NCBI RefSeq assembly: GCF_013426205.1
Contig: NC_089427.1
Span: forward strand, 3,844,001-3,908,000
Length of the DNA stretch: 64,000 nucleotides
Source: Metarhizium brunneum
Lineage: Eukaryota > Ascomycota > Sordariomycetes > Hypocreales > Clavicipitaceae
Reading direction: 5' to 3'
A program made the translations under genes and the position numbers. Shown here piece after piece: positions 45,753 through 57,471 of the stretch (position 1 is the first letter of the stretch; every line of letters begins with the position of its first letter). The notes beneath the pieces are model-generated. The model made no database searches. It worked only from the letters and a program-made list of their open reading frames with translations, and was not told where the DNA came from.

Positions 45753-47793
45753 CTACACGACCGGCAGATCATCCCGTCTCTTCATCAAGAGCTTCGTGTA
45801 GATATTCATAAACGGAAACTCATGAATATGTCCATTTGTCGGCCTCCCCTTCCCATCCGGATACTTGATGTCATAGCGCAGCAAGAGCGTAGCAACAATC
45901 ATCTTCATCATGTCGGAGGCCATGAAACGCCCCGGACAAGCCCATTTGCCATAACCAAAATGCAAGTGAATCTTGTCCGTGGTAGCGTACTGGTGTTTGT
46001 TTTCCTGGCCGGGGTCCCGGCGGCGCTGCTCGTAGTAGCGAAGCCCGTTGAACGATTCGGCGTCCTCGAGCACCGTCGGATCGCTGGAGATGGAGTGCGG
46101 CGGGATGCAGAGCTGCGTGCCGTACGGGACGTGCGTGCCGTCTTGCAGAGTGATGCCGGCGGGCGCTTTGACGACGCGAAGAAATCCCACTAGTGGCAGG
46201 GTGTATTAGCATTCGAGTCGTGGTGCTCATACGGGGCTTGGGAAGACGTACACAGTGAAAGGGGGTTATGCCGCTGAGATCTACAATATCATCTGTTAGC
46301 TTCTGGCATGGGTTTAAGGCGCCGTAATGGCAGGGGGGGACTGCTGACTCTCGCATGAAGCTGTCCATTTTGCGTAAACCCGACAAGGACTGCTTTGTGA
46401 AACGCATCTCGCTCTTTTGGAGCGTCGTTTGAGCCTCTTCACGTAGCAAGTCGATGTACTCGGGGCGAGAGACGAGGTCGAAAATCACATGGGATCCAGA
46501 TGCCGCCGTGCTGTGGCCGGCGATGGCAGTCATGGTCATCATTAGCTGGGCCAGAGTATCAGGTTGACCCTCTTCGTCGTCGGGATTCGTCATTTCTACC
46601 ATGGATTGCAGCAAGTCGTTGGGTTTCACATAGTCAACACCGGTGGTTTCGAGGTCTCGCCGACGTTCCACCTCGGGTATGAGCACCTTTTTTCCTGCGC
46701 GGAGATGGGCCTTGTATTTCCAAGAAAATGGGAGGCAAAGGTCCAGAAGCGGCCGCATAAAGCAAGGAACGGACCTCATGGCGATTTGTGTTATCGTTAC
46801 TGCCCACCGAACCGGGTCAGCGCATTTGCCCACTTGGTTATATGGAAACCTTACCATTGTCAGCGTGTCCAAACGCGGCTTTGAGCCATCCGGGATCTCG
46901 ACATAGCGGCAGTCCTACAAAGGTTCGGTGTACTATGCGCTCGACTACCCTCAGAATGAACGGTTGAATCGACACCGAGGTCCAGTCTATGCCAAATATG
47001 ACCGGCGCGTCAGCTTATATAGTTTTCGAATCAGAAGCGTGGGAGAAAGTACCCTGACAGGGAGGCAGATCAGTGCGTAGGGAATACTCCAGCTCATCCA
47101 CCATTTCATCGCATAGCTTGGCAAGATTGGGCGTGATTTTCATCTATCAAATGCTTAGCACGGGTCCAATTGGAACATTGAAGTCATCAGGGCAAGCATG
47201 TACCTGAAACGCGCGGATGCCGACGTCGTGTTTTCCCAGCAATCCGAGGCCACTATAGCGGCCGCCAAAATTCTAACGCAGTGAGTGGTGAGATTGCGTT
47301 GATATACATTGGAAAGGCATAGTTCGCGTGTCTTCCTTCATACCTCTATCAAGCCATGGATTGCACTTAGCTCCTGGGGTGGTCTGTTGTGAAGGTCGTC
47401 TAAATAGTTTCTGGATAGGATGAGCAAATCCCCGTCATACCGCGAAATCTGGAATAGGGAGTCTTTCCACTGTTGAGAATCGTTAGAAACTTGACGTGTC
47501 CGGGAACAAGCACCAATGGGTAGTCCGCAGACCTTCTTGTAACCTTCACTTATCATTGACGAAGCGCTGAAGGTGTAACGTATCTGAGCTAAGAAACGCG
47601 GCTCCCATGATGAGCGGTACCCTACATATGGTACGTCGATGCCGGTAGAAGGTTTCCAGTACAACGAAGCGCATATTACCAGGACAAGAATGGCAAGTAT
47701 TACTTGTATCGCAGGCACATTGTAAACTGATGAGTGGAAAAACGTGGACAGAGCATTGCGCGAAAGAGATTGGGTCGAGTTGCTGTCATGCAT
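45753..47793 (-). CDS. Cytochrome P450 of the indole-diterpene cluster (idtP/idtQ-type)
   Basis: Eight exons (47793-47533, 47469-47344, 47272-47204, 47143-47053, 46986-46855, 46799-46342, 46273-46252, 46189-45753) give 531 aa with all phases closing. There is one N-terminal membrane anchor (VPAIQVILAILVLVICASLYW) followed by VPYVGYRSSWEP. The I-helix is near MTMTAIAGHSTAASGSH, the ExxR-type helix in MDSFMRES..RHNPLSL, and the haem loop FGYGKWACPGRF with the proximal Cys. Paxilline-type P450s (PaxP, PaxQ, LtmP, LtmQ) oxidise paspaline in the ER membrane; sequence alone does not tell P from Q here. The weakest splice site is the intron after MRES(A), whose donor would be gtcccc. A tiny 22-nt exon follows it. 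Confidence 0.85.
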
Positions 47794-48397
47794 ATTTAAA
47801 CGGGTAGGATGGAGAAATCGGGGAAAGGGGATCGGTTGACGTCGTCCGTACCACTCTGTCGAGGGGACATAGCAGGCTTTAAGAGGATTGATATAGTCCA
47901 GCAGGTGTGGATGCAGACGGAGATGGCCATTTCCTACCGTGTCATCAGCGGCAACATCGGATTCGAGGGTGGATCTTGTGCTGCGGCTAGATGCTGTGTT
48001 ACACTGTCCAGGTTGGTGCTGTTGACGCAATATACCCCTATCTGCGTAGAAATCCATTTGAGAAGTTTAACAAAGTACAAACGGGCCAGATTTGTAAAAG
48101 TACTGTACTTTGGTCTCAGCTTACGTCGACCCTACCCGAGCCAAAGATATATACACGGTACTTTGCATCTGACAGTAAAATATTGACCAGCGTTATGGAG
48201 AGTTATGAAAGGCTGAACCAACTTTCCGACTTTTCATCCCATCAACTTTTTAATTGTAAATTTCAATGCAAACGAGGCCAAGTTACTCGACCTGGAATCC
48301 TCATGCTAGGTTCTTATTTGTGGTCTATATTGTATCTCATCCAATAGCAAAATACGCCCATTATCAAAATGTCACGCTCACCGCATACTCTATTACT
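47794..48397. other. Spacer upstream of the first P450
   Basis: 0.6 kb between two minus-strand genes; it should hold the P450 promoter. No gene seen. Confidence 0.6.
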
Positions 48398-50004
48398 CTA
48401 CAGGAGAAGATATGTTGCAAGCGAAAGTGCAAGCACATATACGGAATAATGTATCCCCATCTTGGGCCGCAAGCCCGTCAGAATCCGCAAAACAGACTCC
48501 CAGGACGCTTCCCACGCGCCCCCAAGCGACCTGGTGGGCGCATCGATAAACTCCAGCTTCACTGCGTTATTTATAGAAAGCCCAGACAGACCAGCCGGCG
48601 CGTCATTCAAAAATGGAATGACGTATCGGCCGAGAAGCCTTCTCCCCATGCCCTGATTCGCGTGCATGCGCACCAGAAACTCGGATTGCGCACAAATGCT
48701 ATTCGTACGAGGCTTCTGGGCCGCCGTGAATTCGCGAAGCATCGAGTCGACGTCGCTGGCTGAGAGTTTGCCCAACGGCAGGCGTTTGTGAATGAGATTC
48801 GCGAGCCTGGCGGCATCTTCTATGGCCATGTTGGCACCCTGCCCTATATTGGGGCACATCTGCACCACGTTAGTCTTAAGTCTGGTATTTTCGGCAATCG
48901 TTCTGATTTGCACATGGAAAACAAGGCGCACATCAACCCCGGGGCATACATACCTTGCGGACAGCGTCGCCAATACACAACATGCGGCCGTGATTCCACT
49001 GCTTGAAAACCCCTTCCTCCAACGGGGTCATCTTGTATATTGTGCATCGGGACCATACGTCGCCGAAGGTGAGGACATCGGATAATTTCTTGGAGCGCAT
49101 GCCGTCGCAGATTTGTCTTGCTGCTTGGTCTGAACAGGCGCCCTTTCCGGCGTACCCGGCTTGCGGTGTCTTGACCATGGCAAACCAGAAGAACTTAGAT
49201 TGCTTGCCGGTAAAGACGTGGATGGAAACGCCGTCATCCAAACGGCTGAGCTGCTCTCCGAGTTTCATGTGAGGCACGTCGCGGGAAAGTCCGTAGATGC
49301 AGGAATACTCGTATTTGATGCCTGTGCTTCCCGCCTTAGCTATAGGAGATTTTGACGGCTTATGAATGTGTTATACCTGAATTTTCCTTCTCCGTTGCGC
49401 GTATTTGACAAGTTTGCTTCAAGTGTCTCCATATTTCGGAACGAACGACGCTGTGTACACCGTCGGCGCCGACGACAAGATCTGCTCTATACTCACTGCC
49501 GTCGGAAGTCTTGACTACGGCGCAGTCTATGCCGCTTTCCACAGCGAGGACCTTTTTCCCTGTGTAAATGTGATTCTTTGCTTCGAGCGTATCGTATAAT
49601 ATTTGGAGAAACCTTTGCCTCTCCAAGAAAGACACAGGATAATGGTAACTGTTGGTGAAACGAAACTAGTCAGCAACTGATGCGATTTACACGTGTCCAC
49701 GACTTGGTGCTGCGTACTTGGAGTGCAATGCCTTGGGATATCGGCTTTCAAACCAGAAATCATCCGGGTAGCGAATCCTAGCAAGCTCCAGGGGCTCGAT
49801 TTCCTTCTCAATATTGTCAAAAATACCAAGCTGGTCGAGAATGCGACCCCCGTTGGGCAGAATGCCAATCGAGGCTCCTAGTTGGGGCGCGATTTCACCC
49901 TGCTCAAGAATGGTAAACGAGACACCAAGGCGTTGGAGGCAGTGGGCGAGCGCCAACCCGGCCACAGACCCCCCAACGATTATGACGCTGAAGTCGTTTG
50001 GCAT
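48398..50004 (-). CDS. idtM: FAD-dependent epoxidase of indole-diterpene synthesis
   Basis: Four exons (50004-49718, 49648-49377, 49321-48954, 48859-48398; introns 69, 55 and 93 nt) give 462 aa. It is a PaxM/LtmM-type flavin monooxygenase: N-terminal dinucleotide fold VIIVGGSVAGLALAHCL, an Arg-containing FLERQRFLQILYD, the DG motif VGADGVHS, and the GD motif CIGDAVRKM followed by CPNIGQGANMAIEDA. The C-terminus has a hydrophobic tail (VYVLALSLATYLLL) typical of membrane-bound members. PaxM epoxidises the terminal double bonds of 3-geranylgeranylindole, which triggers cyclisation by PaxB. It is divergently placed from idtS with a 0.9-kb shared upstream region. Confidence 0.92.
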
Positions 50005-50936
50005 GGCGACAGTGGTTTGCTGCGAGGTGCGACAGCTTCTATCAAGGAGACATGGATGGAATGAGATGGGCTCTGCTCGAGTGCGAGTCCCGACGTCTTC
50101 TCTGACTTGGGCAGCCAAACCCGCAGCGCATCAAGAATATAGAAGAGTCGCCAGCGCTATCCAATGTAACGTTGACAGGAATAAAGATGTCGTTGCTTGG
50201 ACCCTTGATCTCCTGAACTTGACTGCATGATGCGATACGGGAGCGGCCTCGGAGGCGTGCGTCTAGTAACCAGCATTTCAGGCATTTGACGCAGCATGGG
50301 ATGATTGTGCGTTGCAATTGTCATCATGATATGATTTGGGATGACCACGTTATGATGCAATCCGGCCACGATATCCGAGTCTTCATGTGAAATCTGACAG
50401 ACGACATCCGCCTCAGCTGCGCATGGCTTTGCGCGCACGCCGGCGCCAACCGTCGACGGCACGACTTTGCGGAAAACGTCAACGGTGCAACCCAGGGTCC
50501 CGGTAACATGCTATACTAGGAAAAAGCGTCAAAGTGATATATGACCAGGCTTAGATATACGCATAACAGGCGAGCTGCAGACGGCACTTGCCGTCAAACC
50601 AATCCGCATACCTGGGAACACCAAGCGGTCCCAATTCGTTACCCATGTGCCGCGCATGCAGGTCGTCAAAAACCCGCCGGCGCATCGCCGCTCGCGTTTC
50701 CCAAAGGAGACGAATGGCAAGCACGCAACGCGGAATAGATCGACCGGCACGTCCATTTGAGCCGCCGCCTGCAGCCCCCCCGTTACGCAAACTACTCGGC
50801 CGGATACAAAAAAAGACGGACAGACCATCTCCAAAGCTCATGATTCATGACGCCAATACGCCCCCAGCAAGCCCGTCGAGTCCCTGCATTAATGCCGATC
50901 CGGAACCAAGCGCCGCCTGTCCCCGTTGTCGACACG
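50005..50936. promoter_or_regulatory. Divergent promoter region idtM / idtS
   Basis: 932 bp between divergent start codons. No coding exon seen; I could not identify a specific factor-binding site. Confidence 0.5.
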
Positions 50937-51842
50937 ATGACGTCTCCCACCTGGCTGTTTAGTCTCCTGCAAGTATTTCTGGGCCTTGCCGGAATGACAT
51001 GGAAGTTGAGTGAAGGCTATCCAATCATGCATGTACATGCAGCCCTGGGCGCTTCCTCATGGCTCGAGATGTGCACCGGCACGTCGGCAGCCTCCTTCCA
51101 GTCCAACTGGCCCTGGTTTATGCTTCATCTGGTCCTCTACGCCGGCCAACTCGCAGGGTTCGTCTTGATCGTCCTGCACGAGACGGTGCCGCACACAGGG
51201 CCGGTCCGCGGCCTCGGGTATGTACACCGTAGAGCCATCAGTTTCCTCCCACCAGCGCCGGCAAATGCTAACCACGATCCACGCCGCAGCCTCGTTGCCG
51301 CAATGGCCTGCATCTCCGCCTGCTTTGGCTTCTCGACAGCCATGCCCATCGTGTCCCTCTGGCTCCTGCACCGCCGCCCGGCCCAGAGCGTGGCCGCAGG
51401 ACGAGCGCGGAAATTGGCCCTGCGAACCGCCTTCTGGCTCACGGGCGTCACACACGTCGGTGCCTTCCTGGTGGCCTTTGCAGCAACCGCCGTGTCTCCG
51501 GACCGGGGGCCGTTCCATCTCATGAACAGTCTGCTCGGGGTGCCCGACTGCTCCATGTCGCAGCTCGCGTGTGCGCCGGCGGCGCAGGGACAGGCCCGCG
51601 TGCGGCAGGTGAATGAAATGACGGGCACGTCGAGCGGGTTCTTCCTGGCCATGGGGCTCTTTTGCCAAGCGCTCGCGGCGGCCGGGAGGCGCATGGGCTG
51701 GAAGCTGCTGGTCAGGATGTTTCTTGTCAGTCTGGTCGTGGGCCCGGCCGCGGGCGCTGCCGACGCGCTGGTGCTGAGGGATGCGTTCATCGGGCTCAGA
51801 GACGGCACGAGGGACCACAGGGAGACGAGGAAATCCGAGTAG
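50937..51842 (+). CDS. idtS: Polytopic membrane protein, IdtS/PaxA-like
   Basis: Two exons (50937-51217, 51290-51842) give 277 aa. The 72-nt intron keeps the frame open, but it has a gtatgt donor, a gctaac branch motif and a gcag acceptor, so it is very likely spliced. About seven hydrophobic segments are seen (WLFSLLQVFLGLAG; FMLHLVLYAGQLAGFVLIVL; AAMACISACFGFSTAMPIVSLWLL; AFWLTGVTHVGAFLVAFAAT; GFFLAMGLFCQALA; VRMFLVSLVVGPAAGAADALVL). The location between idtM and idtC, plus size and topology, points to the LtmS/PaxA integral membrane protein that accompanies these clusters. That assignment is by context more than by motif. The first ATG (50847) adds a poorly hydrophobic leader, so 50937 is preferred. 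Confidence 0.6.
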   Translation: MTSPTWLFSLLQVFLGLAGMTWKLSEGYPIMHVHAALGASSWLEMCTGTSAASFQSNWPWFMLHLVLYAGQLAGFVLIVLHETVPHTGPVRGLGYVHRRAISFLPPAPANANHDPRRSLVAAMACISACFGFSTAMPIVSLWLLHRRPAQSVAAGRARKLALRTAFWLTGVTHVGAFLVAFAATAVSPDRGPFHLMNSLLGVPDCSMSQLACAPAAQGQARVRQVNEMTGTSSGFFLAMGLFCQALAAAGRRMGWKLLVRMFLVSLVVGPAAGAADALVLRDAFIGLRDGTRDHRETRKSE

Positions 51843-52356
51843 CTACATATGTATGTGCATGTAGCTCAATAATTGAAGCCAACTCCACTCCATCCGTGGC
51901 TCTGAAGGCGATCCATCCTTCCCGAGATCGTCCCGCTTTTTGATCGCTGCGTAGGTGTGTTGCTATTATGGGCATGTGAGGCAGACACGAGCTGGTTGTT
52001 TCCTCGAAGCTGAATAGAGAAATGGGCGGGACTTGTTCAACTGGTTTCAGTAAACCGGCTGTTGTTACGCTCGTCGTTGTCAGCCATAACCATCAACATC
52101 CAACCCGTACGCTCGTGATATACCCGTTTTGGGACGCAACCATGAACAAGAGGGGTGACACTTGGCTGCTGGAGAGCAAATTGGCCATAGTGTCAAACCG
52201 TCACTGTAATGGCTAAACAGAGTTTTCATGGAAATAGCTCGTTGTATTTGTCAACATGCGCAATAATCGAGTGTCAAACGAGTATGGTCAAATTCACGTC
52301 TACCTGCTTGCCGGGCTCACACCGTCCCGTAAAAAGACTACCTGGTATTCAAAAAT
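51843..52356. other. Convergent spacer idtS / idtC
   Basis: 0.5 kb of 3' flanking sequence between converging genes; no gene seen. Confidence 0.6.
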
Positions 52357-53442
52357 TCACGCCGTCTTCATCTGTTCCCGTCGTCCCCAGACCGCCACCA
52401 ACTTGTCCAACCCCTTGCCAGCATCCTGAAGCGCCTCCAGGCACGCCTTCTTCACACTGGGAGACTGCAAACCCGCCATGGCTTTTTCAATATCGCCCTC
52501 GCTACGGCTCCGGAACGCCTCTTCAATCCGAGAATGGACGTGTTTATCATTGAGAGCAACGACAATGGGAAAAGACAGCTCGCCATTTCGCAGATCCTCC
52601 GCCACGCCACCCTTGTTGACGGCGTACTCGTCGGAATATATATTCTTGCAATCGTTTTGCAGCTGCGCGTACCAACTACATCGCAAGATCGATTAGCTTA
52701 CTGAACAGAGAGCAAAAAAGAACAAAAAAAGTGCATACCCGAATCGAGTGAATAGATCATCTAGTTGATCCCCACCGTCGTTTAGCAGTCTTCCGAGAAG
52801 CACAAACAGTGTCCCCGTCTTTAGTTGCGCCATATTTCTGTACATGGGGACTCTGTCCTCCTCCGCGAACCCAAAGGCTTTGAGTCCATCCCTACGCCAG
52901 ACCAGGGAGATGTCTTGCCCCTCGAGCATCTGCTCCAGGGCCTTGAGCAATTCCACGCCCAGAACAGGCCGTTCCCGCATGGCCCTGTTGATCGTCTTTG
53001 TGAGCACAAAGTACGCCCTGTTGGCCGTTTCACACGACCCGTAGAGCATGTGCGCCGTGGTCTGGTTCTTGCGCTTGGTGCTGTCGTCGCAAATGTCGTC
53101 CACGAGGATGAGGCAAAAGTGCACGGCGTCCATAATGTCCAGGATGAGGGCGTACTTGTCAGGGTCGTCATTCTTCAATGTCGGACTAAACGCCTTGACA
53201 AAGGGCGCGAAGTGGTGACGGCCGTAGATGCCGAGGAGATATTCGTACGGACAGCTGGGGAGCTTGTCGACGGCTTCGCTGTTGCTCTCGAGGGAACGGC
53301 TCTTGTCATAGCCGTAGTGTTTGACGGTTTGAGAGGCAGTATTCTTGTCGTGGCATCTGTTTCGGACGAGGTATCCGAGGGCGAATGCGGACAAGACGGC
53401 GGCCATTTCGCCGGCCATGAAGCGACCTGTGAGCCAAGCCAT
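52357..53442 (-). CDS. idtC: Geranylgeranyl transferase to indole-3-glycerol phosphate
   Basis: Two exons (53442-52739, 52675-52357; 63-nt intron) give 340 aa. It is an isoprenyl-diphosphate-synthase fold but not a normal GGPP synthase: the first Asp-rich motif is DDICD (residues 115-119) in VHFCLILVDDICDDSTKRK, and the second is the divergent WYAQLQNDCKNIYSDEY instead of FQIRDDYxN. An N-terminal hydrophobic segment (MAAVLSAFALGYLV) is present. This pattern matches PaxC/LtmC, which joins GGPP to indole-3-glycerol phosphate to give 3-geranylgeranylindole. Its start codon faces that of idtB across a 351-bp shared upstream region. Confidence 0.88.
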
Positions 53443-53793
53443 TGTTGTAGTTAGGAGTGGTATGTGTCGAGTTGATGGGAAGCAGTGAACAAGGTGAGAG
53501 TCTGAATGTTGGGGTCACTACTAGGCCTTGGAAGTAGGTATTCTAGGGCAGCTGTGTAGATGGTGAAATCAAGTAGATGAAGGTGAGTGGGTAATGACGA
53601 CTGCTTTCCAAACGGGAACCTGTCGAGTTTTAATATCTGATGAAAAGGCCAAGAGTTTGTGGCTTTCGGGACCTGACCATCAGGTTCCAAGGGGTATAAA
53701 AAGAATGCTTGCGTCCGTCATTTCTTCCTGGTATACCAACTTTTTTCTTCACCTTTTTTCCTAGTTTCCTCGGACACTGCGGCTTCTGACGAC
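53443..53793. promoter_or_regulatory. Divergent promoter idtC / idtB
   Basis: 351 bp between start codons. A TATA-like tataaaaa lies at 53695-53702, about 92 bp before the idtB ATG, followed by a pyrimidine-rich stretch (53735-53770) as is usual before fungal transcription starts. Confidence 0.6.
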
Positions 53794-54571
53794 ATGGACG
53801 GATTCAACAACGCGCAGGCCCCATCCGGCTATCAGGAGATTCAATGGCTAGCTGACACCTTTGTTGCATTGATGGGTCTCGGCTGGGTCGTCAACTACGC
53901 CTTGATGATCTGGCACTCCGCAAAGGGAGAAACGTACAGCATGGCTCTTCTTCCGCTCTGCAACAACATTGGCTGGGAACTCGTGTATACGCTGGTATAC
54001 CCGTCGTCCAACAAGGTCGAGCTGGCCGTCTTCGCCGCGGGTGTGACTCTAAACGTCTTCATCATGGCAACGGCAGCCCGATCGGCAAGGATCGAGTGGA
54101 GTCACTCTCCCTTGGTTGCGGACCATGCAGCCTTGATTCTCCTTTTGGGAACCTTGGTGTGCTTCACTGGTCATGTTGCATTGGCCCTGGAAATAGGGCC
54201 TGCGCTGGCGTACTCATGGGGAGCCGTCATATGCCAACTGGCCTTGAGTATCGGCGGCATGTGCCAGTTGCTGCAGAGAAACAGCACACGAGGAACATCC
54301 TGGACGTTATGGTATGTTAAGGGTCTTGCAGGTTTGTGTAACTGCGACGGCGTGGAACTGACATCACCCCAGGCTCAGCAGATTTCTTGGCTCGTGTTGC
54401 ACCGTCGGCTTTGCCTTTCTTCGCTGGAAGTACTGGCCCGAGGTATATGGCTGGCTCGGCAGCCCGCTCATTCTCTGGAGTCTCGCCACTTTCGTGCTCG
54501 CCGACTCGACCTATGGAGTGTGTCTGTATCTGGTGTCCCGGGCCGAGCAGAAGGCTGCGAAGCTGGACTGA
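53794..54571 (+). CDS. idtB: Membrane-bound indole-diterpene cyclase
   Basis: Two exons (53794-54311, 54373-54571; 61-nt intron) give 238 aa, close to the usual 240 or so of PaxB. Seven hydrophobic helices are predicted. Family marks are WLADTFVALMGLGWVVNYALMI, CNNIGWELVYTLVYPS with the conserved Glu, and LADSTYGVCLYLV with the conserved Asp near the C-terminus. These acidic residues are the proposed proton donors of the Pyr4/PaxB cyclases. The enzyme protonates the epoxide made by IdtM and folds the chain into paspaline-type rings, in the ER membrane. Confidence 0.92.
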
Positions 54572-55097
54572 TCTCGTGAAAGGGGACGACAGAAACACAA
54601 TCCACCTTGTCGGCCGCCGGCAATGGTGGTCCATGAGGCCATCGCAAATGTTATATTGACGCCCCGTATTTGATGCATGTTGCACAAGGTGGATATCTTG
54701 CCTAGAATAGAAAATAAACCAATTGCTTGGCAAATCGGATCTCGCTGGTTGCACTGCATGGCCATATGCAAACTAATAAAGAGCCATGCCCTTTGATACG
54801 CCTTGTGACTAATGAAAGCGAACGGAGATGCCGTCATAGTTGCCACATGTAACCTGTCACTATTTTCGGCGTGTTCGGATGCGCCGCATACAACCTCAAT
54901 CTTGAGAGAATACCGAGCTCATTTCGCACTGATAAGGCCTGGCTGTACTTGGTCGATGAGCTTGGAGCTGACCATATTCTCCTTATCAAATACACCCTCG
55001 CCCATATCTTTGCGAAAGACAAACCATGTTCTGTGCTCCTTTACTCACTAGACCCGACACTTTTGAAAGACTTGATTGTCTCTGCTCGAATACAATC
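54572..55097. other. Spacer idtB to idtG
   Basis: 0.5 kb between two plus-strand genes; it includes the idtG promoter. No gene seen. Confidence 0.6.
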
Positions 55098-56186
55098 ATG
55101 GCCACCACCACCACCACCACATTGGAAACCATTCGTCCTCAGGATATGACATGTTGGTCGCAAGCCACCCCTCCGCGCTCCAATGGAAACACCACATACC
55201 TAGAAGACAAGGTTGGTATGACGTGAACTCGATAAGAAAAAAGAGTTGCTCACCCAAGACCAGGTTCTGACTGCACCTCTGGATTATTTGCGAGAGTCGC
55301 CCGGAAAAGATATCCGTGGCGGCTTAACGAACGCATTCAACCAGTTCCTTTGCGTCCCAGAGGAAAAGGTCACTGTGATAAAACGCATCATTGATCTACT
55401 CCACAACGCCTCTCTGCTGTAAGTTTACGTCGTCGTCATGCAAGCTTTGCCAAAGTGATACTGACAAGTTGTAGCATTGACGATATTCAGGACTCGTCCA
55501 AACTACGACGGGGCGTCCCCGTTGCCCACAGCATCTTTGGCATTGCGCAGACCATAAACTCCGCCAACCTAGCCTACTTCATGGCCCAAAAAGAGTTGGA
55601 CCAGCTCACGAACCCGCGCGCATATGCCATCTTCACCGAGGAGCTAGTCAACCTACACCGCGGCCAAGGCATGGAGCTTCACTGGCGAGACTCGCTACAC
55701 TGCCCAACCGAGCAAGAGTACATGCGCATGATTCAAAACAAAACCGGGGGCCTGTTCCGCCTCGCGATCCGGCTGATGCAGGGTGAAAGCTCCAGCAAAC
55801 GCGACTTCGTCCCGCTGGTAGAGACTCTCGGAGCCCTGTTTCAGATTCGGGACGACTATCAAAACTTGCAAAGTGACGTGTATTCAAAGAATAAGGGCTA
55901 CTGCGAGGACATATCTGAAGGCAAATTCTCGTATCCCATTATTCATAGTATTCGATCGCGCCCGGGGGATCTGCGACTGCTGAATATTTTGAAGCAGCGC
56001 AGTGAGGATCCCATGGTGAAGGAGTACGCGGTTGGATATATAGAGTCTACGGGAAGTTTTGTCTACTCGCGACAAAAGATTGAGTCTTTGCTTCAGCAGG
56101 CCAAGGCGCAGTTGGCGGATTTGGAAAATGGTACAAACCGTGGAGAGAAGATGCGGGCAATTCTCAAGATGTTGGAGTTGAAATAA
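55098..56186 (+). CDS. idtG: Geranylgeranyl diphosphate synthase (cluster copy)
   Basis: Three exons (55098-55211, 55264-55418, 55475-56186; introns 52 and 56 nt) give 326 aa. Hallmarks of a true GGPP synthase are all present: [18 protein letters not shown], first Asp-rich motif DDIQD at residues 92-96 ([15 protein letters not shown]), the QGMELHW segment, and second motif FQIRDDYQN. The N-terminus ([16 protein letters not shown]) is a short polar leader. This dedicated copy supplies GGPP for IdtC and is separate from the primary-metabolism enzyme. The first intron uses a weak gttggt donor; it is chosen because it alone keeps the conserved KVLTAPLDY in frame. Confidence 0.92.
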
Positions 56187-57471
56187 TCCATACAATCAGC
56201 CTAGTCAATTTGAATGTTATTTTATTTTTATCAAATTCGCCAAACATGCAGAGTAGTTAAAATAGAGACGAGGCGCTGCTCTCATTACTAAATCTGGGCG
56301 AACTCTTGCCGCGTTTGGCCATTTCGACATCATGGTAAAATTACCGGTTAATTTCCTACCTCATTGTGAGAAAAGTAGCAGAGTGGACTGGGAAGTTCGG
56401 ATCTTTTTTTAATTTCGTCAAGTTTGCGAGAGCTTTGGTGACATATCACTTACAACGTTTCATTACTTGCCACGGCAGATTGAGCTTATCAATACCCTTC
56501 TTTGATAAGAAAGAACATACGATTTTTCTGCAGCGCCCATAGAAGCTGCAGGAGCTCTCATGCGTTAATTCTCAAGTCTCAATACGCAACCATGCTCATG
56601 GTAGGGGCGAGGACAAGATAACAATGCGGAATTTGCCTCATGTCACCCAACCACTTGATATTCTCACCCACGTCTGGGAGTCCACTTCTCTGCGATGGTA
56701 TCCAACAATGTCACAATTTTGACGCCTGTACCGAGGTCGCAAACAGAGTGTGGTTGTATTTGGCCATTGAACTACCTATCCAGGTTGATTCTCATGGAAT
56801 ACCATCTGTTGATACGCTGCTCCCTATCCTTCGCTATCACACTATCAAAAATCTGGCCAATCGCGAGTAATATCGTAGCATGTAACTTGCGCAAGTTTTG
56901 TCAATACAAAATTCTACGTATTTTTAATTGCCGTGTCTCGTATCGGGCTTGGCGAGCCTCCCAAAGGATACGTCATCTCCGTGCAGAAAACTATTGTAGC
57001 ACGTTTTCCAAGATACGCATGAAAATAGGTCTTTAGTTTTTGACACTCGTCACAAGATTCAGAGGTTGTTGCCAAGAGTAGCTACTGTGACTTGGGCTAC
57101 ATGTGGTCTGGTGCATCATTGTTAAGACAACAGCGCATGTACTGTAGCATATTTTCTTCCTAAAGCAACATTGCCTATATAGCTTCTGACCCTAACCCTA
57201 ACCCTTATTCCAAGACCCTAAACCACACCTCCTCGCCGCGCGAATTTGCGTTAGTGGCCCGGTTTCAGAACAAAACACCCGGGTTTTTCGCCAGAAACTT
57301 TTCTTAACCACTTGACGCCTTTAAGATACTTCCAAGTACTGAAATCGCACTATATACTCTAGTTGCGCTTTCAGGGCATTGTACGCGTGGGATGGGCAAA
57401 AAGCACTGGCATCCCTGATATCCAGCTTGGCAGTCTAACAGTTCAGTGACGCCCAATGCGGTTCTTCCGAG
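56187..57471. other. Spacer idtG to first DMATS gene
   Basis: 1.3 kb of AT-rich sequence between converging genes. It holds a short telomere-like repeat at 57190 and no recognisable gene. Confidence 0.55.
57190..57204 (+). repeat. Short interstitial telomere-like repeat
   Basis: ccctaaccctaaccc, two and a half copies of the fungal telomere unit (TTAGGG in complement), inside the metabolite cluster. A second near-copy, accctaaacc, lies at 57215-57224. Confidence 0.8.

Noticed and set aside
52357..53442. Calling this gene the GGPP synthase
   Set aside because: The second Asp-rich motif is lost, whereas the gene at 55098 has both classical motifs, so this one fits the indole-accepting transferase.
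57190..57204. Evidence of a true chromosome end
   Set aside because: Only two and a half repeat units with genes continuing on both sides.
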